A DNA stretch of 7,308 nucleotides from positions 1 to 7,308 of the forward strand of contig JAACFD010000098.1 of the NCBI GenBank assembly GCA_009937555.1. Direction: 5' to 3'. The notes under the pieces were generated by a model. It ran no database searches. It was not told the origin of the DNA and saw only the letters and a list, made by a program, of their open reading frames with translations. Origin of the DNA: Chlamydiales bacterium. GTDB lineage: Bacteria; Chlamydiota; Chlamydiia; Chlamydiales; JAACFD01. Position numbers and translations under genes: made by a program. Each line of letters starts with the position of its first letter. The stretch's first letter is position 1. Positions 1 to 4,993 of this stretch are shown here, piece after piece.

Positions 1-12
1 ATCATCGCTCAT
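1..12 (-). CDS. nusG: NusG transcription factor, first four codons only (partial)
   Basis: Only ATG and three further codons (Met-Ser-Asp-Asp) are visible before the window ends, so the product cannot be recognised from its own sequence. The call rests on position. A start codon lies 5 nt after the secE stop, with GGTGG about 9 nt upstream as a possible ribosome binding site, and secE is followed by nusG in chlamydiae and in most other bacteria. If correct, the protein would be the RNA-polymerase-binding elongation and antitermination factor NusG, cotranscribed and probably translationally coupled with secE. Confidence 0.5.
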
Positions 13-17
13 GTACT

Positions 18-287
18 TTAACCACCGATTAATTTAGCTAGTTTAGAGATTAAGCTAAGAAGGCTATAAATGCTGAAGTCCATTAAATAGATCACCAGAC
101 CAAAGAAAACAGTAGCTAAAACAACTACCTTAGTATTTAACTTCAGCTCTTCCTTAGTTGTCCAAGATACTTTCTTAAGCTCTTCTTTGACTTCTCCAAA
201 GAAAGAAAAGAATTTTTTTGGATTTGGTGATTTTCCTGGGGAGTTTGTCATTTTTCGACTACTCTTTAACTTAACTGTTGATGTCAT
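18..287 (-). CDS. secE: SecE, preprotein translocase subunit
   Basis: SecE is the small essential subunit that clamps SecY in the inner-membrane SecYEG protein-export channel. The 89-residue product has a basic, poorly conserved N-terminus (about residues 1-27). It is followed by the amphipathic cytoplasmic helix with the family motif, here EVKEELKKVSWTTKEEL (about 32-48), and one hydrophobic membrane segment (about 53-78) ending in a short tail. This is the single-membrane-segment form usual outside enterobacteria. The family consensus has Trp-Pro-Thr where this protein has Trp-Thr-Thr. The frame stays open upstream through tRNA-Trp, but that part is translated tRNA. The ATG at 287, 14 nt after the tRNA end and preceded by AAAGAGAA, is the credible start. 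The order tRNA-Trp, secE, nusG fits the family. Confidence 0.93.
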   Translation of the reverse strand: MTSTVKLKSSRKMTNSPGKSPNPKKFFSFFGEVKEELKKVSWTTKEELKLNTKVVVLATVFFGLVIYLMDFSIYSLLSLISKLAKLIGG

Positions 288-301
288 CTCATATTCTCTT
301 T

Positions 302-374
302 CGAGTGCGGAGGGAGTCGAACCCCCGACCTGCGACTTTGGAGATCGCTGCTCTACCAACTAAGCTACACACCC
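302..374 (-). tRNA. tRNA-Trp (anticodon CCA)
   Basis: A complete 73-nt cloverleaf can be folded by hand. The acceptor stem is GGGTGTG with CGCACTC (G-T wobbles at 2-71 and 6-67). The D arm is GCTT/GAGC, the anticodon stem is GCGAT/GTCGC around the loop CTCCAAA (anticodon CCA), the variable loop has five bases, and the T stem is GGGGG/CCCTC around TTCGACT. The discriminator base is G, as in bacterial tRNA-Trp. The CCA tail is not encoded and must be added enzymatically. The gene lies between the tuf terminator and secE, as in Chlamydia. Confidence 0.95.
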
Positions 375-382
375 ATAATAAT

Positions 383-419
383 AAAAAGACCTGGGCTTTT
401 TGTAATAAAAAGCCCAGGT
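383..419 (-). terminator. Rho-independent terminator after tuf
   Basis: A perfect 13-bp inverted repeat (arms 389-401 and 407-419) encloses a 5-nt loop. Read on the minus strand, the hairpin is followed by C and five T residues (383-388). The stem has six consecutive G-C/C-G-rich pairs near its base. It starts 10 nt after the tuf stop codon. The plus strand has no matching T tract on the other side, so it acts for tuf. It ends only a few bases before tRNA-Trp begins. Confidence 0.9.
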
Positions 420-429
420 TAACAAAAAT

Positions 430-1614
430 TTACTCGATAATTGTAGTTACTGTACCAGCACCAATTGTTCTGCCACCTTCACGGATAGAGAATCTCATTC
501 CCTCTTCCATAGCGATTGGAGCAATTAATTCTGCAGTGAACTCAGTGTTATCACCAGGCATGATCATTTCAGTTCCTTCAGGAAGAGCAATGTTACCTGT
601 AACGTCTGTTGTTCTGAAGTAGAACTGAGGTCTGTAACCGCTAAAGAAAGGCTTATGTCTACCACCTTCATCTTTAGTTAGGATATATACAGAACCCTTA
701 AACTTAGTGTGAGCTTTTGTTGTTCCAGGAGCACAAAGAACCATACCTCTTTGGATATCTTTCTTATCAACACCTCTTAGAAGAACTCCAACGTTCTCAC
801 CAGCTCTAGCTTCGTCAAGTAATTTATTGAACATTTCAAGACCAGTAGCAACTGACTCTTGAGTGTCTCTTAAACCAACGATTTCAACTTTATCGTTTAA
901 CTTAATAACACCTCTTTCCATTCTTCCTGTAGCAACAGTTCCTCTTCCTGAGATAGAGAAAACGTCTTCAACAGGCATTAGGTAAGGCTTTTCAGTTTCT
1001 CTTTCAGGAGTTGGAATATGAGAATCAAAAGTGTTAATTAGGTTATCAACGCTTTCTACCCATTTCGCTTCGCCCTCTAGAGCTTTAAGAGCAGAACCTC
1101 TACAGATAGGTACATCGTTGTAGCCTTTCTCTTCAAGAAGCTCTGTTAATTCCATTTCAACTAGATCGATAAGCTCTTGATCTTCTTCGCCCATCATATC
1201 TACTTTGTTTAAGAATACTACCATTGAAGGTACGCCTGCGTTTTTAGCTAGTAGAATGTGCTCTCTTGTCTGAGGCATAGCTCCATCTGTAGCAGCAACA
1301 ACAAGAATAGCTCCGTCCATCTGCGCAGCACCTGTAATCATGTTTTTAACATAGTCAGCGTGACCTGGACAGTCAACGTGAGCGTAGTGGCGGTTTTCAG
1401 TCTCATACTCAACGTGAGAAGAGTTGATGGTGATTCCACGAGCTTTTTCTTCTGGCGCATTATCAATCGCCGCATAATCTTTAAAGTCCCCACCAGACTT
1501 TTCTGCTAAAACTTTAGTAATAGCAGCTGTTAGGGTAGTTTTACCATGGTCTACGTGACCAATGGTCCCAATGTTTACGTGAGGCTTACTTCTATCAAAG
1601 GTTCCTTTTGCCAT
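430..1614 (-). CDS. tuf: Elongation factor Tu
   Basis: EF-Tu is the cytoplasmic GTPase that delivers aminoacyl-tRNA to the ribosomal A site. The 394-residue product is full length. The GTPase domain shows the P-loop GHVDHGKT (19-26), the switch I motif RGITI (59-63), the switch II motif DCPGH (81-85), NKVD (136-139) and SALK (174-177). Beta-barrel domains 2 and 3 follow from about residue 205, and the C-terminus is the usual GxGTVTxIIE. The ATG at 1614 gives the standard MAKGTFDRSKPHVNIGTIGH opening and has a strong GGAGG 9 nt upstream. The gene lies 62 nt after tRNA-Thr and is closed by a strong intrinsic terminator. It is probably transcribed from the infA promoter or from a promoter before tRNA-Thr that I could not identify. 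No damage or odd composition is visible. Confidence 0.99.
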   Translation of the reverse strand: MAKGTFDRSKPHVNIGTIGHVDHGKTTLTAAITKVLAEKSGGDFKDYAAIDNAPEEKARGITINSSHVEYETENRHYAHVDCPGHADYVKNMITGAAQMDGAILVVAATDGAMPQTREHILLAKNAGVPSMVVFLNKVDMMGEEDQELIDLVEMELTELLEEKGYNDVPICRGSALKALEGEAKWVESVDNLINTFDSHIPTPERETEKPYLMPVEDVFSISGRGTVATGRMERGVIKLNDKVEIVGLRDTQESVATGLEMFNKLLDEARAGENVGVLLRGVDKKDIQRGMVLCAPGTTKAHTKFKGSVYILTKDEGGRHKPFFSGYRPQFYFRTTDVTGNIALPEGTEMIMPGDNTEFTAELIAPIAMEEGMRFSIREGGRTIGAGTVTTIIE

Positions 1615-1676
1615 GTGTCTCGCCCTCCATAGGCACGATTGTTATTTTAATTCATAAATAATTTTTCTAAGTGAAC

Positions 1677-1748
1677 TGCCCAGAATAGGAATTGAACCTA
1701 CGACCGCTTGCTTACCATGCAAGTGCTCTACCACTGAGCTATCTGGGC
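1677..1748 (-). tRNA. tRNA-Thr (anticodon GGT)
   Basis: A 72-nt cloverleaf folds cleanly. The acceptor stem GCCCAGA/TCTGGGC is fully paired, the D arm is GCTC/GAGC with a 7-nt loop, and the anticodon stem is CTTGC/GCAAG around ATGGTAA (anticodon GGT). The variable loop has five bases, and the T stem GTAGG/CCTAT encloses TTCAATT. The discriminator base is A. CCA is not encoded. A Thr tRNA between infA and tuf is the chlamydial arrangement. A 61-codon reading frame across it is only translated tRNA. Confidence 0.95.
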
Positions 1749-1841
1749 TTTTATAACGCCCATGTCCTTTTGGGCATTCAAGCATATAGGCTATAATGTA
1801 GCTCATATTAAACTCGAAAGCCCCCAAGTCTATTTTATTTA

Positions 1842-1870
1842 AGCAAATAAATCAATAATATTTATTTGCT
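1842..1870 (-). terminator. AT-rich hairpin after infA (weak terminator or 3' end structure)
   Basis: A perfect 11-bp inverted repeat (1842-1852 with 1860-1870, loop of 7 nt) starts 8 nt after the infA stop codon on the minus strand. It contains only two G-C pairs and no T run follows on either strand. It does not meet the usual rule for an intrinsic terminator; it may be a weak or Rho-assisted end, an mRNA-stabilising 3' hairpin, or read through into tRNA-Thr and tuf. The rest of the gap between infA and tRNA-Thr (1749-1841) shows no clear promoter. Confidence 0.4.
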
Positions 1871-1878
1871 AAACAAAA

Positions 1879-2097
1879 CTATTTTAAGCGATAAATGATT
1901 CTTGCTTTAGAAAGGTCGTAAGGGGACATTTCTAACATCACCTTATCACCAACTAAAACTCGGATATTTCGCATTCTCATTTTACCACAAAGGTGTGCGT
2001 GAACCGTCATCCCGTTACTAAGTTTTACCTGAAAATTCATATTAGGTAAAAGTTCCAGTATAGTTCCTTCTAACTTTATCGTATCTTCTTTTGCCAT
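1879..2097 (-). CDS. infA: Translation initiation factor IF-1
   Basis: IF-1 binds the A site of the 30S subunit during initiation and helps IF-2 and IF-3 select the initiator tRNA. The 72-residue product is the standard length and forms one S1-type OB fold. The opening MAKEDTIKLEGTILELLPN, the core FQVKLSNGMTVHAHLCGKMR and the closing stretch with VGDKV (50-54) and RIIYRLK (66-72) are all typical. The ATG at 2097 follows AAAGG by about 10 nt. A good promoter lies upstream (2162-2190), giving a leader of about 58 nt. The gene begins the minus-strand block that runs through tRNA-Thr and tuf. Confidence 0.98.
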   Translation of the reverse strand: MAKEDTIKLEGTILELLPNMNFQVKLSNGMTVHAHLCGKMRMRNIRVLVGDKVMLEMSPYDLSKARIIYRLK

Positions 2098-2144
2098 ATT
2101 TATTAGCCTTTACAATCTGATGGTTCGCCACCACATAACTTCTT

Positions 2145-2182
2145 AACTTCGCAGAGAAGACATTACACTCTGTGAAGTTTTT
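2145..2182. promoter_or_regulatory. Interrupted palindrome bracketing the infA -10 box
   Basis: Arms 2145-2156 and 2168-2179 are 12 bp each with one non-Watson-Crick position, which becomes G-U in plus-strand RNA and A-C in minus-strand RNA. They enclose 11 bp that include the whole infA -10 hexamer. One arm covers the predicted infA transcription start and the other lies in the promoter spacer. That placement fits a repressor operator. On the plus strand the right arm runs into TTTTT (2178-2182), so the element could instead be a plus-strand terminator that stops antisense transcription before sufE. Both readings are inference. Confidence 0.5.
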
Positions 2183-2190
2183 AAAGTCAA
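2162..2190 (-). promoter_or_regulatory. Promoter of infA
   Basis: Read on the minus strand: TTGACT (2190-2185), a 17-nt spacer, TGTAAT (2167-2162). Each hexamer matches five of six positions of the sigma-70 (chlamydial sigma-66) consensus at ideal spacing. The predicted transcription start is near 2155, giving a leader of about 58 nt to the infA ATG. Its -10 box sits inside the loop of an interrupted palindrome. Confidence 0.7.
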
Positions 2191-2204
2191 CACTTTCTTT
2201 AGAC

Positions 2205-2233
2205 TTAACAGATAAGTCCATTCTTTATATAGT
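2205..2233 (+). promoter_or_regulatory. Promoter of sufE
   Basis: TTAACA (2205-2210), a 17-nt spacer, TATAGT (2228-2233). Each hexamer matches five of six consensus positions. The predicted start is near 2240, leaving about 32 nt to the sufE ATG. The -35 box is 14 bp from that of the divergent infA promoter, so the two polymerases face away from each other. The sufE leader carries no GGAGG-like sequence, only a weak AAAAAG about 8 nt before the ATG. Confidence 0.65.
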
Positions 2234-2271
2234 GTAGAATCTTTGTTAACTAACTTTAAAAAGTTTATATT

Positions 2272-2703
2272 ATGGATTGGAACGATAAATTAAAACAACT
2301 AAGAACTTGGTTTTCTAACTGCCCAGATGAAAAATCAAAATATCAAGTTCTTTTGGAACTTGGTAAAAAGCTACCTAAGATAAGCAAGGAACCTAGACAA
2401 GCTCCCCAAAAAGTTGAAGGGTGCCAAAGCTTAATGTTCTTATCCTCAGATATTAGAGATGGAAAAATTTACTATGAAGCTGAGTCCGACGCTCTAATCT
2501 CAGCTGGTCTAGCCTATATAATGACTTATATGTTTTCCGGGGAACTATTAGAAACAGTTATCAAAAGCAAACTTGATTTTTTGAAAGATTTAGGCGTTAT
2601 AGATTCTTTGAGCCCTTCTCGCTCAAACGGTTTAGCTAGCCTTCACCTAACAATTAAGCAACAAGCTATCCAAGCAATCATGAAGCATAACCTTAGCTCT
2701 TAG
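2272..2703 (+). CDS. sufE: SufE-type cysteine desulfurase sulfur acceptor
   Basis: SufE accepts persulfide sulfur from the cysteine desulfurase SufS and passes it to the SufBCD scaffold for Fe-S cluster assembly in the cytoplasm. The 143-residue product has the usual SufE length. It carries the signature VEGCQS (48-53), and the acceptor cysteine is Cys51, the same number as in E. coli SufE. The family's C-terminal motif appears as LSPSRSNGLASL (112-123). A second cysteine at 17 is unlikely to be catalytic. The gene is monocistronic and is the only plus-strand gene in the window; no sufS or other suf gene is adjacent. It is driven by its own promoter and has a poor ribosome binding site. Its last 11 bp overlap the end of the convergent Hsp70 gene. 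CsdE, the paralogue that partners CsdA, cannot be ruled out from sequence alone. Confidence 0.95.
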   Translation: MDWNDKLKQLRTWFSNCPDEKSKYQVLLELGKKLPKISKEPRQAPQKVEGCQSLMFLSSDIRDGKIYYEAESDALISAGLAYIMTYMFSGELLETVIKSKLDFLKDLGVIDSLSPSRSNGLASLHLTIKQQAIQAIMKHNLSS

Positions 2704-4504
2704 CAAGTTCTGGAAGCTCTCTTAGATTAAACTCTACCTTCCACTGCTCACCTTCAAGGGAATCAAACCAAAGTTCTAGAGTTCCCATTTCTGTATACTT
2801 GGATCTTATATATACTTGGACATATCCTTTGCTTTCATTAGACTCGAGCTTAACAGACAGAGATGACAATTCTTTTAGCTGACCTTCCCAATTAGGGACT
2901 TTTGTCCCCATACTTACTGACTCTCCATTACTTAGCTTATTTGTTGAACGCATAAAAAAACGAAAGACCGCTTCTTGACCAACAAGTAAGTTAAAACTCT
3001 GTAGCTTTAGAGAGTGCTCTTCACTCTCCTCCATTCCGTATGGAGCTATACACATAGCTTCAACAGGAACTGGAATACCTGGAATAGCTGGCATATTACT
3101 TTCCACACCGATAAAGTAAGAGCAAGCGAGATCTGCCTTTATTCTAACACCCTTACCTTGAGTAGCAATGCCATAGTAACAGGCTCCAATACTTACCGAC
3201 AGGTCTAAATCATTGCTACTTACACTAAGTACTTCAGGTTCTTTCTGATCTAATTTTTCTGACCAAAAAGCAAAGACTTTTTTTAGCTGCCCCTGCACTG
3301 ATTTGGACCGTAATACTCCCCCATTAAATAAAACTTTCGTTGGCAGCTGAAAATTTTCAAGGCTATTGTTATTGCTCTCTCCAGTTCGAGATAAGAATTT
3401 TGCTAATTGCGCAGTAAAACGAGGATCTTTAGCAAAAGGCAAACCAAAGCTACTAAGAGCGGCTCTTTTTTCTATCAAAGCCTGTTCATCTGGAGGTAGA
3501 ATAGGAAAAAAACCATCTAAGATAACTTGATGAACGTCTTCTCTAGTAATTTCAATTGGGATTGACGAGGCTATAAGAGAGGAACCTCTTGATTCTATAC
3601 TCCCCTTAAAGATCTGCTGCTGCTCTTCGTCGCTTAGGAGGTACTCTTTAGCATAGCGACTTTGGTTGACTAGCCTATTGAACTGCCACTCATCTATTTC
3701 TGTTCCCTGTTGCTGAAGCCTTAGTTTTATAGAGTAAGCTAGTGCTAAATCCATATTATCGCCACCTAAAAGCAGGTGCGACCCTACTGCTAAACGCTCT
3801 AAGTTTAACTGACCTTCATTTTCCACAGCTTCAATTAGAGAAAAGTCACAAGTACCACCCCCAATATCAACAACTAAAACTCTATCGCCAGGCTCTAAAT
3901 CATCTCGCCACTTTTCTTGTCTACACAGATAAGCATAAAAAGCTGCCTGCGGCTCTTCTAGAAACTTGAATTCAGGATACTCAGCAATCCATGCAGACTG
4001 TTGCACAAGACTTTGAGCATTAGGGTCAAAAGAAGCAGGAACCGTAATTAATACCTCTTGCTCATTGAAAGGTGCTTCTGGAAATTGCTCTTCCCAAGCC
4101 TCCTTAATTGTTTTAAGCAGGGTAGCAATTGCCTCAACAGGCTTTAGCCTTGTGTCTTCCTCATCAGCAATATGTGGAAGCATGATCTGCTTGTCTATAT
4201 GATTTTGACATAACCAAGACTTTGCTGAACTAATCACTTTTGTTGGAACTTCTTGGCTTTTAGCCCTTGCCAACTCTCCTACAACATAGTCATTACTCAA
4301 CTCTGAAAGAGCCGTTTTTTCTTGTTCAGACGGAAAGAAGATAAAAGATGGGAGAGAACTAGAGCCTTTTAAATCTCCCTGCGCGTTATACTGAGAGAAA
4401 ATAAGGCTATTGATTTGAGTGTCGTTCTCTAAATTTTCTTTATCTGCCCAGGCTAAACAACAGTTTGTTGTCCCTAGATCAATGCCTATAACATATTTTG
4501 ACAT
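2693..4504 (-). CDS. Atypical Hsp70 family protein of the DUF2760-associated type
   Basis: This 603-residue protein is an ATP-dependent chaperone-like ATPase, not DnaK. The Hsp70 nucleotide-binding domain is complete: phosphate-1 motif GIDLGTTN (7-14), a lysine in SSAKSW at about 95 where DnaK has Lys70, TVPASFDP (154-161), phosphate-2 motif VVDIGGGTCDF (211-221), GGDNMD (247-252) and adenosine motif VLFNGGVLRS (391-400). The DnaK threonine before GGEDFD is leucine here. After about 447 the canonical VLLLDV linker is missing. A divergent beta-rich domain of about 150 residues includes APYGMEE (487-493), and no helical lid is recognisable. The frame extends 10 codons upstream, but the ATG at 4504 starts directly before the phosphate-1 motif and lies 1 nt after the DUF2760 stop, with GAGG upstream. 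Substrates and J-protein partners are unknown. Confidence 0.93.
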   Translation of the reverse strand: MSKYVIGIDLGTTNCCLAWADKENLENDTQINSLIFSQYNAQGDLKGSSSLPSFIFFPSEQEKTALSELSNDYVVGELARAKSQEVPTKVISSAKSWLCQNHIDKQIMLPHIADEEDTRLKPVEAIATLLKTIKEAWEEQFPEAPFNEQEVLITVPASFDPNAQSLVQQSAWIAEYPEFKFLEEPQAAFYAYLCRQEKWRDDLEPGDRVLVVDIGGGTCDFSLIEAVENEGQLNLERLAVGSHLLLGGDNMDLALAYSIKLRLQQQGTEIDEWQFNRLVNQSRYAKEYLLSDEEQQQIFKGSIESRGSSLIASSIPIEITREDVHQVILDGFFPILPPDEQALIEKRAALSSFGLPFAKDPRFTAQLAKFLSRTGESNNNSLENFQLPTKVLFNGGVLRSKSVQGQLKKVFAFWSEKLDQKEPEVLSVSSNDLDLSVSIGACYYGIATQGKGVRIKADLACSYFIGVESNMPAIPGIPVPVEAMCIAPYGMEESEEHSLKLQSFNLLVGQEAVFRFFMRSTNKLSNGESVSMGTKVPNWEGQLKELSSLSVKLESNESKGYVQVYIRSKYTEMGTLELWFDSLEGEQWKVEFNLRELPELAKS

Positions 4505-4505
4505 A

Positions 4506-4988
4506 CTAACTAATCTCAACCTCTGCTGGTGCAATTACGTCTACTTCTGCATGCTTACACTGGGGCAAGCTCAACTTAGCTGCCCTCCATCCCTTATGCT
4601 TTAATACACCTGAAAAAGGACCTGAACGAGGCACTTTCCCTGTTAATTTAATTTGCTGAGCATCATAGTTTTCAGGGACTTCTACTTTTTCACCTTCTTT
4701 TGCTTCATGCATAATAGGTCTAATAGATAACAACTCTTCTAGCTGTTTAGAACAGTCTCTGTGCACTTGGCGAATCGCTGCTCCAATTTGTTCATTTGTG
4801 AACCCTTCAATCTCTTCTTTAAAGAAGTCAATTAGACGTCCTTCTTGCTGTAATTGCCTTAGAAGCGTCAAATGGGAAATATCTTTTTTAGAATCTTTCT
4901 TTTGTTCTACCTGCAATCTATCAATGAGTTTAGGTTCTCTGAACACTTTAAAAAAAGCTTTTATAGCACAAGAAATCGCGTTAAACAT
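4506..4988 (-). CDS. DUF2760 family protein, predicted partner of the adjacent Hsp70
   Basis: The 160-residue product matches my memory of DUF2760 proteins, a family without a known biochemical function. An N-terminal amphipathic or weakly hydrophobic helix (1-17) leads to a lysine-rich linker (20-38). Then come the family blocks LLRQLQQEGRLIDFFKEEI (42-60), QIGAAIRQVHRDC (67-79) and, near the C-terminus, LTGKVPRSGPF and KGWRA, ending in PAEVEIS. No catalytic motif is evident and there is no clear membrane segment. The ATG at 4988 has AAGGA 8 nt upstream; this Shine-Dalgarno overlaps the stop codon of the permease gene, and the gene ends 1 nt before the Hsp70 ATG. This packing implies coupled translation and a shared role with the Hsp70, possibly as cochaperone or adaptor. 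That role is inference. Confidence 0.88.
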   Translation of the reverse strand: MFNAISCAIKAFFKVFREPKLIDRLQVEQKKDSKKDISHLTLLRQLQQEGRLIDFFKEEIEGFTNEQIGAAIRQVHRDCSKQLEELLSIRPIMHEAKEGEKVEVPENYDAQQIKLTGKVPRSGPFSGVLKHKGWRAAKLSLPQCKHAEVDVIAPAEVEIS

Positions 4989-4993
4989 AACCT

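Noticed and set aside
288..359. 24-codon N-terminal extension of SecE
   Set aside because: These codons are translated tRNA-Trp; the ATG at 287 lies after the tRNA and has its own leader.
278..622. Plus-strand reading frame of 114 codons starting over the secE and tRNA-Trp region
   Set aside because: It crosses the complement of tRNA-Trp and the end of tuf; the early Arg-Glu-Ser-Asn-Pro-Arg-Pro peptide is the typical translation of a tRNA T arm.
1750..1785. Promoter for tRNA-Thr/tuf made of TTGAAT and TTATAA
   Set aside because: The spacer would be 19 nt and the -10 box would lie only 2 nt from the mature tRNA 5' end, so it is not convincing.
1642..1827. 61-codon minus-strand frame between tuf and infA
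   Set aside because: It is mostly translated tRNA-Thr and has no credible ribosome binding site.
2247..2275. Second sufE promoter TTGTTA-17-TATATT
   Set aside because: The -10 box directly abuts the ATG, so transcription would begin inside the coding region; the promoter at 2205-2233 fits better.
3742..3969. Plus-strand 75-codon frame inside the Hsp70 gene
   Set aside because: It is antisense to well-conserved Hsp70 motifs and has no features of its own.
4505..4534. 10-residue N-terminal extension of the Hsp70
   Set aside because: It overlaps the end of the DUF2760 gene; family members begin just before the phosphate-1 motif, matching the ATG at 4504.
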